49,942 nucleotides of DNA from Acidimicrobiaceae bacterium (lineage in GTDB: Bacteria; Actinomycetota; Acidimicrobiia; Acidimicrobiales; RAAP-2). Below, one piece after another: positions 24,350 to 31,498 of this stretch; within the stretch, counting starts at the first letter, position 1; each line of letters opens with the position of its first letter. A program made the position numbers and the translations under genes. The notes under the pieces were generated by a model. That model was not told where the DNA came from, searched no databases, and worked only from the letters and a program-made list of their open reading frames with translations. The stretch spans positions 1 through 49,942 of the forward strand of contig PLWZ01000019.1 in NCBI GenBank assembly GCA_003151235.1, in the 5' to 3' direction.

Positions 24350-25185
24350 CAGACGGCCAGTTGACCGGCCGGGTCGCACTGGTCACCGGAGCGGCGCGGC
24401 CCCGCGGCATCGGCCGGGCCACCGCGCTGGCGCTGGCCCGGGCCGGCGCCGACGTCGCGTGCCTCGACATCGCGCGCCCCTACGAGTCGGCGCCCGACCA
24501 CGGCGTGGCCACGAGCGACGAGCTCGACCAGGTGGTGGACGAGATCACCGCGCTCGGCCGCCGGGCCGTGGCCGTCCGGGCGGACATTGCGATCGGCGAC
24601 GAGGTGGACGCGGCGGTTCAGCTCGCCACCGAGACGCTCGGGATCATCACCGTCGTCGCGAACGTGGCCGGCGGGAGCGGCCCCGGGTTCGGCATGGGCC
24701 CGCTGATCGCCCTGCCCGAGGCCGAGTTCCGCCACGTGCTCGACGTCAACGTCGTCGGGACGTGGCTCGTCTCGCGCGCCTGCGCGTCGCGCATGGTGGC
24801 GGCCGGCGAAGGTGGCCGGATCTGCAACGTGTCGAGTCAGGCCGGCAAGCGCGCGTTCGCGATGATCGGCGCCTACTGCGCCGCCAAGGCGGCCGTGATC
24901 CTGTTGACCCAGACGATGGCGCTCGAGCTCGGGCCGTCGGGCATCTCGGTCAACGCGGTCTGCCCGGGGACGGTCGACACCGACCTGATCAACCCCAACG
25001 GGCTCTTCGAGCAACTGGTCGGAGGGGCCGCCGGGCTGAAGGCGTTCATCGCCCGCGAGATCCCGCTCGGGCGGCTCCAGAGTGCCGAGGAGATCGCGGC
25101 AACCATCGCGTGGCTTCTTTCTCCCGACGCGGCGGCGATCACCGGCGAGGCGATCAACGTCAGCGCAGGCCAGACCATGGTGTGA
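24346..25185 (+). CDS. Short-chain dehydrogenase/reductase (SDR)
   Basis: A 279-residue SDR. The cofactor loop is VTGAARPRGIGRA, a glycine-rich motif with a two-residue insertion seen in some actinobacterial SDRs. NVAGGSG, NVSS and the catalytic pair Y177-x3-K181 follow, with PGTVDTDL after beta-6. NAD(P)-dependent oxidation of an alcohol is expected. It is the last gene of the operon monooxygenase, epoxide hydrolase, luciferase-like, alcohol dehydrogenase, SDR, all joined by overlaps or gaps below 10 bp. The 236 bp after it contain the ftsZ promoter. Confidence 0.87.
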   Translation: MTDGQLTGRVALVTGAARPRGIGRATALALARAGADVACLDIARPYESAPDHGVATSDELDQVVDEITALGRRAVAVRADIAIGDEVDAAVQLATETLGIITVVANVAGGSGPGFGMGPLIALPEAEFRHVLDVNVVGTWLVSRACASRMVAAGEGGRICNVSSQAGKRAFAMIGAYCAAKAAVILLTQTMALELGPSGISVNAVCPGTVDTDLINPNGLFEQLVGGAAGLKAFIAREIPLGRLQSAEEIAATIAWLLSPDAAAITGEAINVSAGQTMV

Positions 25186-25244
25186 CCGGCGATCGCGGCG
25201 GCGTGAGAGATCGATGCGCGCGGGCGGCGAGGCACGGGCCCGGG

Positions 25245-25273
25245 TTGACCGGATCGGAGGTCGTGCCTAGCCT
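25245..25273 (+). promoter_or_regulatory. Probable ftsZ promoter
   Basis: TTGACC (25245-25250), 17 bp and TAGCCT (25268-25273): the same -35 and spacer as the mraZ promoter. It would give an ftsZ leader of about 140 nt. It supplies ftsZ independently of the upstream metabolic operon. Confidence 0.6.
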
Positions 25274-25302
25274 GGATCGGCCGGCTCCACGTCGTTCACC
25301 CT

Positions 25303-25321
25303 CGATCTGAGGTTGAGATCG
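25303..25321. promoter_or_regulatory. Inverted repeat in the ftsZ leader
   Basis: CGATCT, a 7-nt spacer and AGATCG form a perfect 6+6 inverted repeat between the promoter and ftsZ. It could be a protein-binding site or a small RNA hairpin; nothing visible decides between these. Confidence 0.35.
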
Positions 25322-25421
25322 CGCCGATTCGGCGGTCAGTGAACTATCCTGGCCCTCCTACGACGAGGGGGAGCCACCGCATGGTACGGAGCCGGGGACC
25401 ACGTCAGCACCCCAAGAACTC

Positions 25422-26531
25422 ATGACCCTTTCCCCACAGAGCAGCTACCTCGCGGTCATAAAGGTCGTCGGCGTCGGCGGTGGGGGCGTGAACGCCGTCA
25501 ACCGGATGATCGACGCCGGGCTGCGCAACGTCGAGTTCATCGCCATGAACACGGACGCCCAGGCGCTGCTCATGAGCGACGCCGACCTCAAGCTCGACAT
25601 CGGCCGCAGCTTGACCCGCGGCCTCGGCGCAGGCAGCGACCCCGAGATCGGCCGCCAGGCCGCCGAGGAGCACCGCGGCGAGATCGAAGAGGCGCTGGCC
25701 GGCTCCGACATGGTCTTCATCACCGCCGGCAAGGGCGGCGGCACCGGGACCGGCGGCGCGCCGGTCGTCGCAGAGATCGCGAAGGCGCTGGGTGCGGTGA
25801 CCATCGGCGTTGTCACCCGGCCGTTCACCTTCGAGGGCCGCACACGCGCGATGCAGGCCGAGAAGGGGATCCAGGTTCTAAAGGAGAAGGTCGACACACT
25901 CATCGTCATCCCGAACGACCGTTTGCTGACGGTGTCCAACGACAAGACGTCGATGGTCAACGCGTTCAAGATGGCCGACGAGGTGCTGCTGCAGGGGGTG
26001 CGCGGGATCACCGACCTCATCACGGTCCCCGGCCTCATCAACACCGACTTCGCCGACGTGAAGATGATCATGTCCAACGCCGGCACGGCCATCATGGGCA
26101 TCGGCACCGCGAGCGGTGACGGTCGGGCCGTCAACGCCGCCCGGGCCGCCATCACGAGCCCGCTGCTCGAGGCGTCGATCGAGGGCGCCCGCGGCATCCT
26201 CCTCAACATCGTCGGCGGATCCGATCTCGGCCTATTCGAGGTCAACGAGGCCGCAGAGATCATCCACTCGGTCGCCCACCCAGACGCCAACATCATCTTC
26301 GGCGCAGTGATCGACGAGAACATGGACGACGAGGTCACGGTCACGGTCATCGCGGCCGGCTTCGAGCGCTGGGAGGGCGTCAGCCGCTCGGGCGGCAAGG
26401 GCGCCGACTCGGGCGCCAGCGTGCTCGGTGCGCGCGGCAACGCGGCGCCGGTCGACATCTTCGCCGACAGCGAGGACGACGAGATCGAGCTCGGTGACGA
26501 CGACTTCGACGTTCCCTCCTTCCTTCGGTAG
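25422..26531 (+). CDS. ftsZ: Cell division GTPase FtsZ
   Basis: A 369-residue tubulin homologue that forms the Z ring. N-terminal [16 protein letters not shown], the tubulin signature GGGTGTG (105-111), T3-T7 regions such as [15 protein letters not shown], and the conserved C-terminal peptide [10 protein letters not shown] that binds SepF are all visible. An acidic linker precedes the tail. The family's usual N-terminal 5-10 residues are divergent. ATG 25422 has only a weak ribosome site. With no ftsA in the window, membrane attachment is expected through SepF, encoded two genes downstream. Confidence 0.97.
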   Translation: MTLSPQSSYLAVIKVVGVGGGGVNAVNRMIDAGLRNVEFIAMNTDAQALLMSDADLKLDIGRSLTRGLGAGSDPEIGRQAAEEHRGEIEEALAGSDMVFITAGKGGGTGTGGAPVVAEIAKALGAVTIGVVTRPFTFEGRTRAMQAEKGIQVLKEKVDTLIVIPNDRLLTVSNDKTSMVNAFKMADEVLLQGVRGITDLITVPGLINTDFADVKMIMSNAGTAIMGIGTASGDGRAVNAARAAITSPLLEASIEGARGILLNIVGGSDLGLFEVNEAAEIIHSVAHPDANIIFGAVIDENMDDEVTVTVIAAGFERWEGVSRSGGKGADSGASVLGARGNAAPVDIFADSEDDEIELGDDDFDVPSFLR

Positions 26532-26573
26532 GGGAGCGGTCGCAGCGACGCGGGCGCCAGACGCCCGCACGAT

Positions 26574-27257
26574 GTGAGCCAGGTTCGGGATCCCGATTTC
26601 GACGCGGGCATCGCGGCGCGCCTCGCGTCGGTCAGAGACCGGATCGAACGAGCCGGCGGCGACCCCGGGTCCGTGACGGTGCTCGCCGTAACCAAGGGCT
26701 TCGGTCCCGAATCGGTGCTCGCCGCGTGTGACGTCGGGCTTTTCGAGGTCGGCGAGAACTACGCCCACGAGCTCGAAGCCAAGGCGGCCGCCCTCGACGG
26801 GCGTGCCCCGCCGGCGTTGCGGTGGCACTTCCTCGGCCAGCCGCAGGGCAACAAGATCCGCGCGTTAGCCAGCCGCGTCGATTGCTGGCAGTCGGTGTCG
26901 CGCGAGGTCGAGGGTGAGCGCATCGCCCGCGCCCGTGCCGGCTCGACGGTCCTCGTCCAGGTGGCCTTCTCGACCGATGCCGGGCGCCCCGGTTGTGAGC
27001 CCGACGCCGTCCCGGCCCTCGTCCGCTCGCTCAGCGCCCTCGGCCTCGACGTCGCCGGGCTCATGGCGGTGGCTCCCCGTGCGGTCGACGAGGCCCGGGC
27101 CGCGTTCCGGGCCGTCCGGGGACTGGCCGACGACCTGGGCTTGCCGGTGCGATCGATGGGCATGACCGAGGATTTGGAGCTGGCCGTCGCCGAGGGGTCG
27201 ACGATGATCCGGGTCGGACGGGCGCTGTTCGGGGACCGGCCGAGCCGACCCTCCTGA
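26574..27257 (+). CDS. YggS/YlmE-type pyridoxal-phosphate homeostasis protein
   Basis: A 227-residue fold-type III PLP-binding protein without known catalysis, involved in PLP balance. The Schiff-base lysine lies in LAVTKGF (about 37-43). GENYAHELEAKA and WHFLGQPQGNKI are the conserved N[YA]xQE and HxIGxLQxNK equivalents, and GLMAVAP and SMGMTEDLELAVAEGSTMIRVG (in part) correspond to the GLM and SMGMSxD motifs. It sits between ftsZ and sepF, as in many Gram-positive genomes. GTG 26574 lies just after a GC hairpin (26550-26568) and has no Shine-Dalgarno sequence, so its translation may depend on coupling or a special start. Confidence 0.9.
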   Translation: MSQVRDPDFDAGIAARLASVRDRIERAGGDPGSVTVLAVTKGFGPESVLAACDVGLFEVGENYAHELEAKAAALDGRAPPALRWHFLGQPQGNKIRALASRVDCWQSVSREVEGERIARARAGSTVLVQVAFSTDAGRPGCEPDAVPALVRSLSALGLDVAGLMAVAPRAVDEARAAFRAVRGLADDLGLPVRSMGMTEDLELAVAEGSTMIRVGRALFGDRPSRPS

Positions 27258-27359
27258 ACTGGCCCGTCAGGCCTGGTGTTTTGTGAACGGAGCGCGACCT
27301 GGGGGTAACAGTCGGCGCAGGGCCGGAGCGGTACGCTGTCTCGAAGGAGACGTGGACAC

Positions 27360-27917
27360 GTGCCCTCATTGCTAAAGAAAACCATGGTCTACCTCGGGTT
27401 GGTCGACGACCAGTACGACGACTATGAGGACGATTACGAGGAACGTGGGTCCAAGGGCTTCACCCCGGTGGCCCGGCTGGAGACCCGCACCCCCGAACCA
27501 GACCAGTCCATCGAGGCCACTCGCGACCCCCGGCCGGTGGTCGCCCAGTCCGGTCGCATCCGGGCGCTGCCGAGAGAGAACGGCACTGGCACACCGACGC
27601 TTCGGCCCCAGGCGGTGCCGTCGGCGCGGCCGGCCAGCTCGGACTCGACACCGAAGGTGGTGGCGCCGTCCCGGTTCGGCGACGCCAAGGAGATCGCCGA
27701 CTGCCTGAAGTCGAACCGGCCGGTGATCGTCAATCTCCAGGTGGCCGAGCGGGACCTCCAACGGCGGATGATCGACTTCTGCAGCGGGGTCACTTACGCG
27801 CTGAGCGGCGAGATGGAGAAGGTCGCCGACCAGGTGTTCCTCCTCGCCCCGAGCAACGTGAAGGTGTCCGATGAGGAACGTGCGCGCCTTCAGGAGCGGA
27901 ACTTCGGGCGCTATTAG
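27360..27917 (+). CDS. sepF: Cell division protein SepF
   Basis: A 185-residue protein. The N-terminal amphipathic helix MPSLLKKTMVYLGLVDD anchors it in the membrane. An acidic Asp/Tyr stretch and a variable linker (30-105) follow, then the SepF core (about 106-180) with DAKEIADCLKSNRPVIVNL and MIDFCSGVTYALSGEMEKV (family pattern in pieces). SepF links FtsZ to the membrane in bacteria lacking FtsA. GTG 27360 is preferred because it includes the membrane helix and has AAGGAGA upstream; ATG 27384 would delete most of it. It is followed after 3 bp by yggT. Confidence 0.92.
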   Translation: MPSLLKKTMVYLGLVDDQYDDYEDDYEERGSKGFTPVARLETRTPEPDQSIEATRDPRPVVAQSGRIRALPRENGTGTPTLRPQAVPSARPASSDSTPKVVAPSRFGDAKEIADCLKSNRPVIVNLQVAERDLQRRMIDFCSGVTYALSGEMEKVADQVFLLAPSNVKVSDEERARLQERNFGRY

Positions 27918-27920
27918 CCG

Positions 27921-28184
27921 GTGATCCTCCACATCCTGGCGGGCCTGGTCGAGGTCTACGTCGTGGTGCTGATCGTCCGAGCTCTGTTGAGCTGGTTCCC
28001 GGTCCGTCCCGGCTCGCCCCTGATCCCGGTCCTGCGGGTGCTCTCTGCGGTGACCGAACCGGTGCTGCGTCCGCTCCGCCGGCTGCTGCCCCCGGTGCGG
28101 GCCGGGGGCGCCTCGATCGACCTGTCGATCATGGTGGTCATCCTGGTGGCGCAGATCATCGTCATCCCGCTGCTACGGAGTTGA
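27921..28184 (+). CDS. YggT family membrane protein
   Basis: An 87-residue protein with two hydrophobic helices (about 5-24 and 67-84) and the family's central motif SWFPVRPGSP...EPVLRPLRRLLPP. YggT proteins are repeatedly found between sepF and divIVA in Gram-positives and are thought to act in division or osmotic stress, but the mechanism is unknown. It begins with GTG 3 bp after sepF, so it is probably translated together with it. The 66-bp gap to divIVA contains a TAGACT -10-like element. Confidence 0.85.
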   Translation: MILHILAGLVEVYVVVLIVRALLSWFPVRPGSPLIPVLRVLSAVTEPVLRPLRRLLPPVRAGGASIDLSIMVVILVAQIIVIPLLRS

Positions 28185-28235
28185 CCAGGTCTTTTCGTGC
28201 GCGGCTCGCCCCAGAGCGTGGTCGGAGACGAGCGG

Positions 28236-28241
28236 TAGACT
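28236..28241 (+). promoter_or_regulatory. -10 element upstream of divIVA
   Basis: TAGACT ends 9 nt before the divIVA ATG. No Shine-Dalgarno sequence is present in the gap (CTCGGGCCT). This suggests a leaderless or nearly leaderless divIVA transcript; no clear -35 is seen. Confidence 0.45.
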
Positions 28242-28250
28242 CTCGGGCCT

Positions 28251-29072
28251 ATGGATAGCGGCCAAACCCCCCAGCAGCCGATCCTCGAAACCCTGCGCAC
28301 GGTCGAGTTCCGTCTCGGGCTGAAGGGTTACAACGTCGACGAGGTCGACGAGTACCTCGAGAAGGCGGCGGTCGAGGCCGAGCGTCTCCAAGAGCAGCTG
28401 CGTCAGACCGTCGAGCGGTTGCGCCAGGCCAGCGAGCGGATCGCACAGCTCGAGTCCTCCGGGCCCGCGACGGCCGTCGTTGCGGCGGCACCGGTGGCGG
28501 CCGAGGCGGCCCCGGTGGCAGCGGCGCCCGTCATCCCCGACGACTCGCTGCAGCAGACGCTCCTCTTGGCCCAGCGTTTCGTGGAACAGACCAAGCGCGA
28601 GAGCGAGGCCGAGGCGACGCGGGTCGTCGCTCAGGCCGAGGACCGCGCCCACTCACTCGTCACGCGCGCCGAAGATGAGGCCAGGCAGCTGGTCACCGAC
28701 TCCCAGCAGCGCCTCCGCGAGGAGGTGAGCCGCCTCGAGGGTGCCCGGGCCCAGCTGGCCACGGACGTCGAGAACATGGCCCGCCACCTGGAATCCGAGC
28801 GGACCCGCCTGCGGGCGATGCTCTCGGAGGTCCTGAAGTGGATCGAGGAGAACGTCCAGCCCGCCGAATCGTTGATGGCCATGCGCCCGCGGGCCGTCGA
28901 GAGCGTGCGCGCCGAGGCGGCCGGACGGCTCGGGACCGGTGACCAATCGCGTCAGGGTTCCGACGATTTTGACGACGACGGCGTCGACGAGCTCGATGAC
29001 AACGACAACGTGGCTCAGGTGCTCGATCTGAGGGGCCCGAACGCCACTGTCCCGCCCGACGGCAGGGGCTGA
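28251..29072 (+). CDS. divIVA: DivIVA-family polar/septal coiled-coil protein (Wag31-like)
   Basis: A 273-residue protein. The N-terminal DivIVA domain has [20 protein letters not shown] (about 19-38), the curvature-sensing and membrane-binding region. A first coiled coil (about 35-70), an Ala/Pro/Val linker (about 72-100), a second long coiled coil (about 100-215) and an acidic Asp-rich tail follow. In actinobacteria this protein organises polar or septal wall growth. Its location after sepF-yggT matches the conserved dcw end. The ATG is preceded by a TAGACT element and no ribosome site. Confidence 0.92.
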   Translation: MDSGQTPQQPILETLRTVEFRLGLKGYNVDEVDEYLEKAAVEAERLQEQLRQTVERLRQASERIAQLESSGPATAVVAAAPVAAEAAPVAAAPVIPDDSLQQTLLLAQRFVEQTKRESEAEATRVVAQAEDRAHSLVTRAEDEARQLVTDSQQRLREEVSRLEGARAQLATDVENMARHLESERTRLRAMLSEVLKWIEENVQPAESLMAMRPRAVESVRAEAAGRLGTGDQSRQGSDDFDDDGVDELDDNDNVAQVLDLRGPNATVPPDGRG

Positions 29073-29142
29073 TCCGCCAGAACATCGCAGTTCGCAGCGT
29101 CGCAGGGGAGATCTCGCCGACAATCACGTCTCCCGGGAAGTT

Positions 29143-29171
29143 TTGCCTCCCCTGAGGCGTTCCAGTATCGT
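29143..29171 (+). promoter_or_regulatory. Promoter of the DksA-like/lspA/rluD operon
   Basis: TTGCCT (29143-29148), a 17-bp spacer and TATCGT (29166-29171). Upstream, GGGAGA (29106-29111) and TCTCCC (29129-29134) could pair and may end divIVA transcription weakly. Confidence 0.5.
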
Positions 29172-29246
29172 CACCGCCTCCCGGTCGCCTGGTTGTCGGC
29201 CATTGGGGGTGCCATTCGCCGGCCAATGGCCGCAGAGGAGGAGCAG

Positions 29247-30011
29247 ATGACCCCAGCCAGCAAGGCCTCGAGCACAGGCTCGAGAACGGCGGCGAAGGGC
29301 AAGACCACCAAAGCCCCGGCCAAGAAGACCACCAAAGCCCCGGCCAAGAAGACCCCGGTGGCGAAGGTCCCCGCGAAGAAGGCACCGGCCAAGAAGGCCG
29401 TCGCGGCCAAGAAGGCACCGGTGGCGAAGGTCCCCGCGAAGAAGGCGCCGGCGAAGAAGGCGCCGGCCAAGAAGGCCCCGGTGGCGAAGGTCCCCGCGAA
29501 GAAGGCCCCGGCCAAGAAGGCCGTCACCGCGAAGAAGGCCCCGGCTCCGAAGGTCGTGGTCGCGAAGAAGCCGGCACCCGTCAAGGCGCCGGCGAAGAAG
29601 GCCGCTCCGCGGGCCCGCGCGACGGTCGGCCCGTACGCGAGCGACACCAAGTTCTTGGAGGAGCAGCGCCTCATCCTGCTCGCCGAAAAGGACGTTTACC
29701 AGGAGCAGGCGAACATGCTGAAGGCCGAGGCCGACTCCCTCGCCCATGAGCGGGAGCCGGGCGACGTCCAGTTCGACGAGGAGTCCGGCGAGGGTGGGAC
29801 GGTGACCGTCGACCGCGAACGCGATCTCGCCCTGTCCGCGCAGGCGTCGTTAGCGGTCGAGGAGATCGAGGACGCGCTCGTCCGGGTCACGAGGAAGACC
29901 TACGGGGCCTGCGAGCGCTGCCACCAGCCGATCATGAAGGCGAGGCTGCGCGCCCTCGCCTACGCCCGCCTCTGCGTCGCCTGCAAGAGCGGGGGCCTGT
30001 CGCGGCGCTGA
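29247..30011 (+). CDS. TraR/DksA zinc-finger protein with Lys/Ala/Pro-repeat N-terminus
   Basis: A 254-residue two-part protein. Residues about 15-125 are repeats of [17 protein letters not shown] units, resembling eukaryotic histone H1 tails and actinobacterial HU tails, and probably bind DNA or RNA nonspecifically. Residues about 135-254 form a DksA/TraR-type domain with a coiled-coil-like segment and a C4 zinc finger (C222, C225, C243, C246). The domain is associated with binding in the RNA polymerase secondary channel. ATG 29247 follows a strong AGGAGGAG site and is preferred over 29193 or 29226. Overlaps lspA by 4 bp (CTGA). Confidence 0.85.
   Translation: MTPASKASSTGSRTAAKGKTTKAPAKKTTKAPAKKTPVAKVPAKKAPAKKAVAAKKAPVAKVPAKKAPAKKAPAKKAPVAKVPAKKAPAKKAVTAKKAPAPKVVVAKKPAPVKAPAKKAAPRARATVGPYASDTKFLEEQRLILLAEKDVYQEQANMLKAEADSLAHEREPGDVQFDEESGEGGTVTVDRERDLALSAQASLAVEEIEDALVRVTRKTYGACERCHQPIMKARLRALAYARLCVACKSGGLSRR
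29355..29506 (+). repeat. 29-bp direct repeats encoding AKVPAKKA units
   Basis: Three near-identical copies beginning CCGGTGGCGAAGGTCCCC at 29355, 29418 and 29478 (63 and 60 bp apart) within a wider Lys-codon-rich repeat tract from about 29300 to 29610. In-frame slippage here would change tail length. Confidence 0.8.
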
Positions 30012-30517
30012 GCGACCGCAAGGACGCTCGGGCCTCCCTGCTCGCGGGGCGGCGGGGGACCGGCCGCCGCCTGGCAACGACGTTCTCGATTGCGGCGGTC
30101 GTCGTCGCACTCGATCAGGTAACCAAGTCGATCGCGCTCGCTCACCTCGAGCAGCCGAGGCACCTCTTCGGACCGTTCGGGCTCGGTCTCACGTTCAACT
30201 CCGGGGCCGCGTTCAGCCTCTTTACCGGGTCGACCGCCGTGATCGTCGTCGTGGCGCTGGCGGTCAGCGCCCTGCTCGGGTTCATCGCCGCCCGAAGCTC
30301 GTCGACCGGACTGTCGGTCGCGATCGGGCTCATCCTCGGCGGCGCGCTCGGCAACCTGTCGGATCGCCTTTTTCGCGGCCACCATGGCTCGGTCGTGGAC
30401 TTCATCACGCTCACGCACTGGCCGACCTTCAACGTCGCCGACTCGTGCGTCACGATCGGCGCGATTCTCTTGATAGTGCGCTCCCTGCGCCGGGCGCATC
30501 CCGCGGAGCGGTCATGA
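30008..30517 (+). CDS. lspA: Lipoprotein signal peptidase LspA, probable CTG start
   Basis: An aspartic protease that removes the signal peptide from prolipoproteins in the membrane. In this frame the family motifs are ALDQVTK (D36), FNSGAAFSLF (N64), GGALGNLSDR with catalytic D119, and FNVADS with catalytic D145; about four transmembrane helices fit, and the length of 169 residues is normal. No ATG, GTG or TTG precedes the first helix. The CTG at 30008 overlaps the previous stop (CTGA), matching the overlap style of the region. The first ordinary start, GTG 30239, would remove the first two conserved boxes. It overlaps rluD by ATGA, a common lspA-rluD arrangement. Confidence 0.85.
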   Translation: MSDRKDARASLLAGRRGTGRRLATTFSIAAVVVALDQVTKSIALAHLEQPRHLFGPFGLGLTFNSGAAFSLFTGSTAVIVVVALAVSALLGFIAARSSSTGLSVAIGLILGGALGNLSDRLFRGHHGSVVDFITLTHWPTFNVADSCVTIGAILLIVRSLRRAHPAERS

Positions 30518-31485
30518 CCGTCGACGGCCCCGGCTCGCTCGATCTCGAGGTGCCGACGATGCTCGACGGTGTCCGGCTCGACCGGGCCGTGTCCTTCCTG
30601 ACCGGGTTGTCGCGCGCCGAGGCGGCCCGGCTGATCGCGGACGGACGGGTGGCCGTCGACGACGAGGTCCAGACCCGCCGGAGCGCCGCGCTCCACTCGG
30701 GTGCCGCGCTCCGGGTCGACGACCCCGGGACCGTGCTGGAGCCGGTCCGGGCCGAGCCGGGCGTTGCCTTCGACGTGGTGTTCTCCGACGACGATGTCGT
30801 GGTCGTGGACAAGCCGTGGGATCTGGTCGTCCACCCCGGGGCCGGTCGTCGGGCCGGGACGCTGGTCGGGGGGATCCTGGCCCGGTTCCCGGACGTGGCC
30901 CGCCTCGTCGCGACCGGCGACAGCGAGCCCGACCGCCCGGGCATCGTGCATCGGCTCGATCGCGGCACGTCGGGACTGCTGGTGGTGGCGCGGACGCCGC
31001 GGGCCGTGCAGTCGCTCGCCGCCCAGATGGCCGGGCACACGGCTTCCCGTCGGTATGTGGCGCTGGTGCATGGGCACGTCGCCGACGACCGGGGTCTGAT
31101 CGACGCCCCGGTCGGCCGGTCGAGCCGGCAGCCAACCCTCATGACCGTGTCGTCCGCCGGGCGCGACGCCCGCACCGGCTACGAGGTGGTGGCACGGGTC
31201 GAGGAACCGTTCCCGGCGACACTCGTCATCGCGACGCTCGAGACCGGCCGGACCCACCAGGTCCGAGTGCATATGGCCGCCATCGGCCACGCGGTGGTGG
31301 GGGACTCCCGCTACGGGAAGGGACAGGCGTCGAACCGCCCCGACGAGCTGGCGCCGGGGCGGTTCTTCCTGCATGCGTTCGAGCTGGCGTTCGACCACCC
31401 GGCGGACCAGGAACGGGTCACGTTCCGGTCGCGGTTGCCGGCCGACCTCGCGGCGCTCCTTCCGGAGGCGCCGGACCTGGTCTGA
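30514..31485 (+). CDS. rluD: RluD-type rRNA pseudouridine synthase
   Basis: A 323-residue RluA-family enzyme. An N-terminal S4 RNA-binding domain (LDRAVSFLTGLSRAEAARLI, about 17-75) precedes the catalytic domain with the signature HRLDRGTSGLLVVAR, whose Asp attacks uridine. ETGRTHQVRVHMAAIGH and the final ARFFLHAF-like box (GRFFLHAFEL) are also typical. It converts specific uridines of 23S rRNA. ATG 30514 is chosen because it overlaps the lspA stop by ATGA. Its stop codon lies in a hairpin shared with the converging sigma-factor gene. Confidence 0.9.
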   Translation: MTVDGPGSLDLEVPTMLDGVRLDRAVSFLTGLSRAEAARLIADGRVAVDDEVQTRRSAALHSGAALRVDDPGTVLEPVRAEPGVAFDVVFSDDDVVVVDKPWDLVVHPGAGRRAGTLVGGILARFPDVARLVATGDSEPDRPGIVHRLDRGTSGLLVVARTPRAVQSLAAQMAGHTASRRYVALVHGHVADDRGLIDAPVGRSSRQPTLMTVSSAGRDARTGYEVVARVEEPFPATLVIATLETGRTHQVRVHMAAIGHAVVGDSRYGKGQASNRPDELAPGRFFLHAFELAFDHPADQERVTFRSRLPADLAALLPEAPDLV

Positions 31486-31498
31486 GGCGGATGCCTCA
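31483..31498. terminator. Symmetric hairpin containing both convergent stop codons
   Basis: TGAGGC-GGAT-GCCTCA: a perfect 6-bp stem with a 4-nt loop. The first three bases are the rluD stop and the last three are the sigma gene's stop read on the other strand. There is no T-run, so any termination would be non-classical or bidirectional. Confidence 0.45.

Noticed and set aside
25313..25350. Second ftsZ promoter TTGAGA with TATCCT
   Set aside because: The spacer would be 26 bp, too long; only the TTGACC/TAGCCT pair is accepted.
16772..25421. Recently acquired genomic island
   Set aside because: No tRNA, integrase, direct repeats or composition shift at the edges; an old rearrangement is more likely.
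30239..30517. A short LspA starting at GTG 30239
   Set aside because: It would lose the conserved DQVTK and NSGAAFS boxes and the first helices; the longer frame is the real protein.
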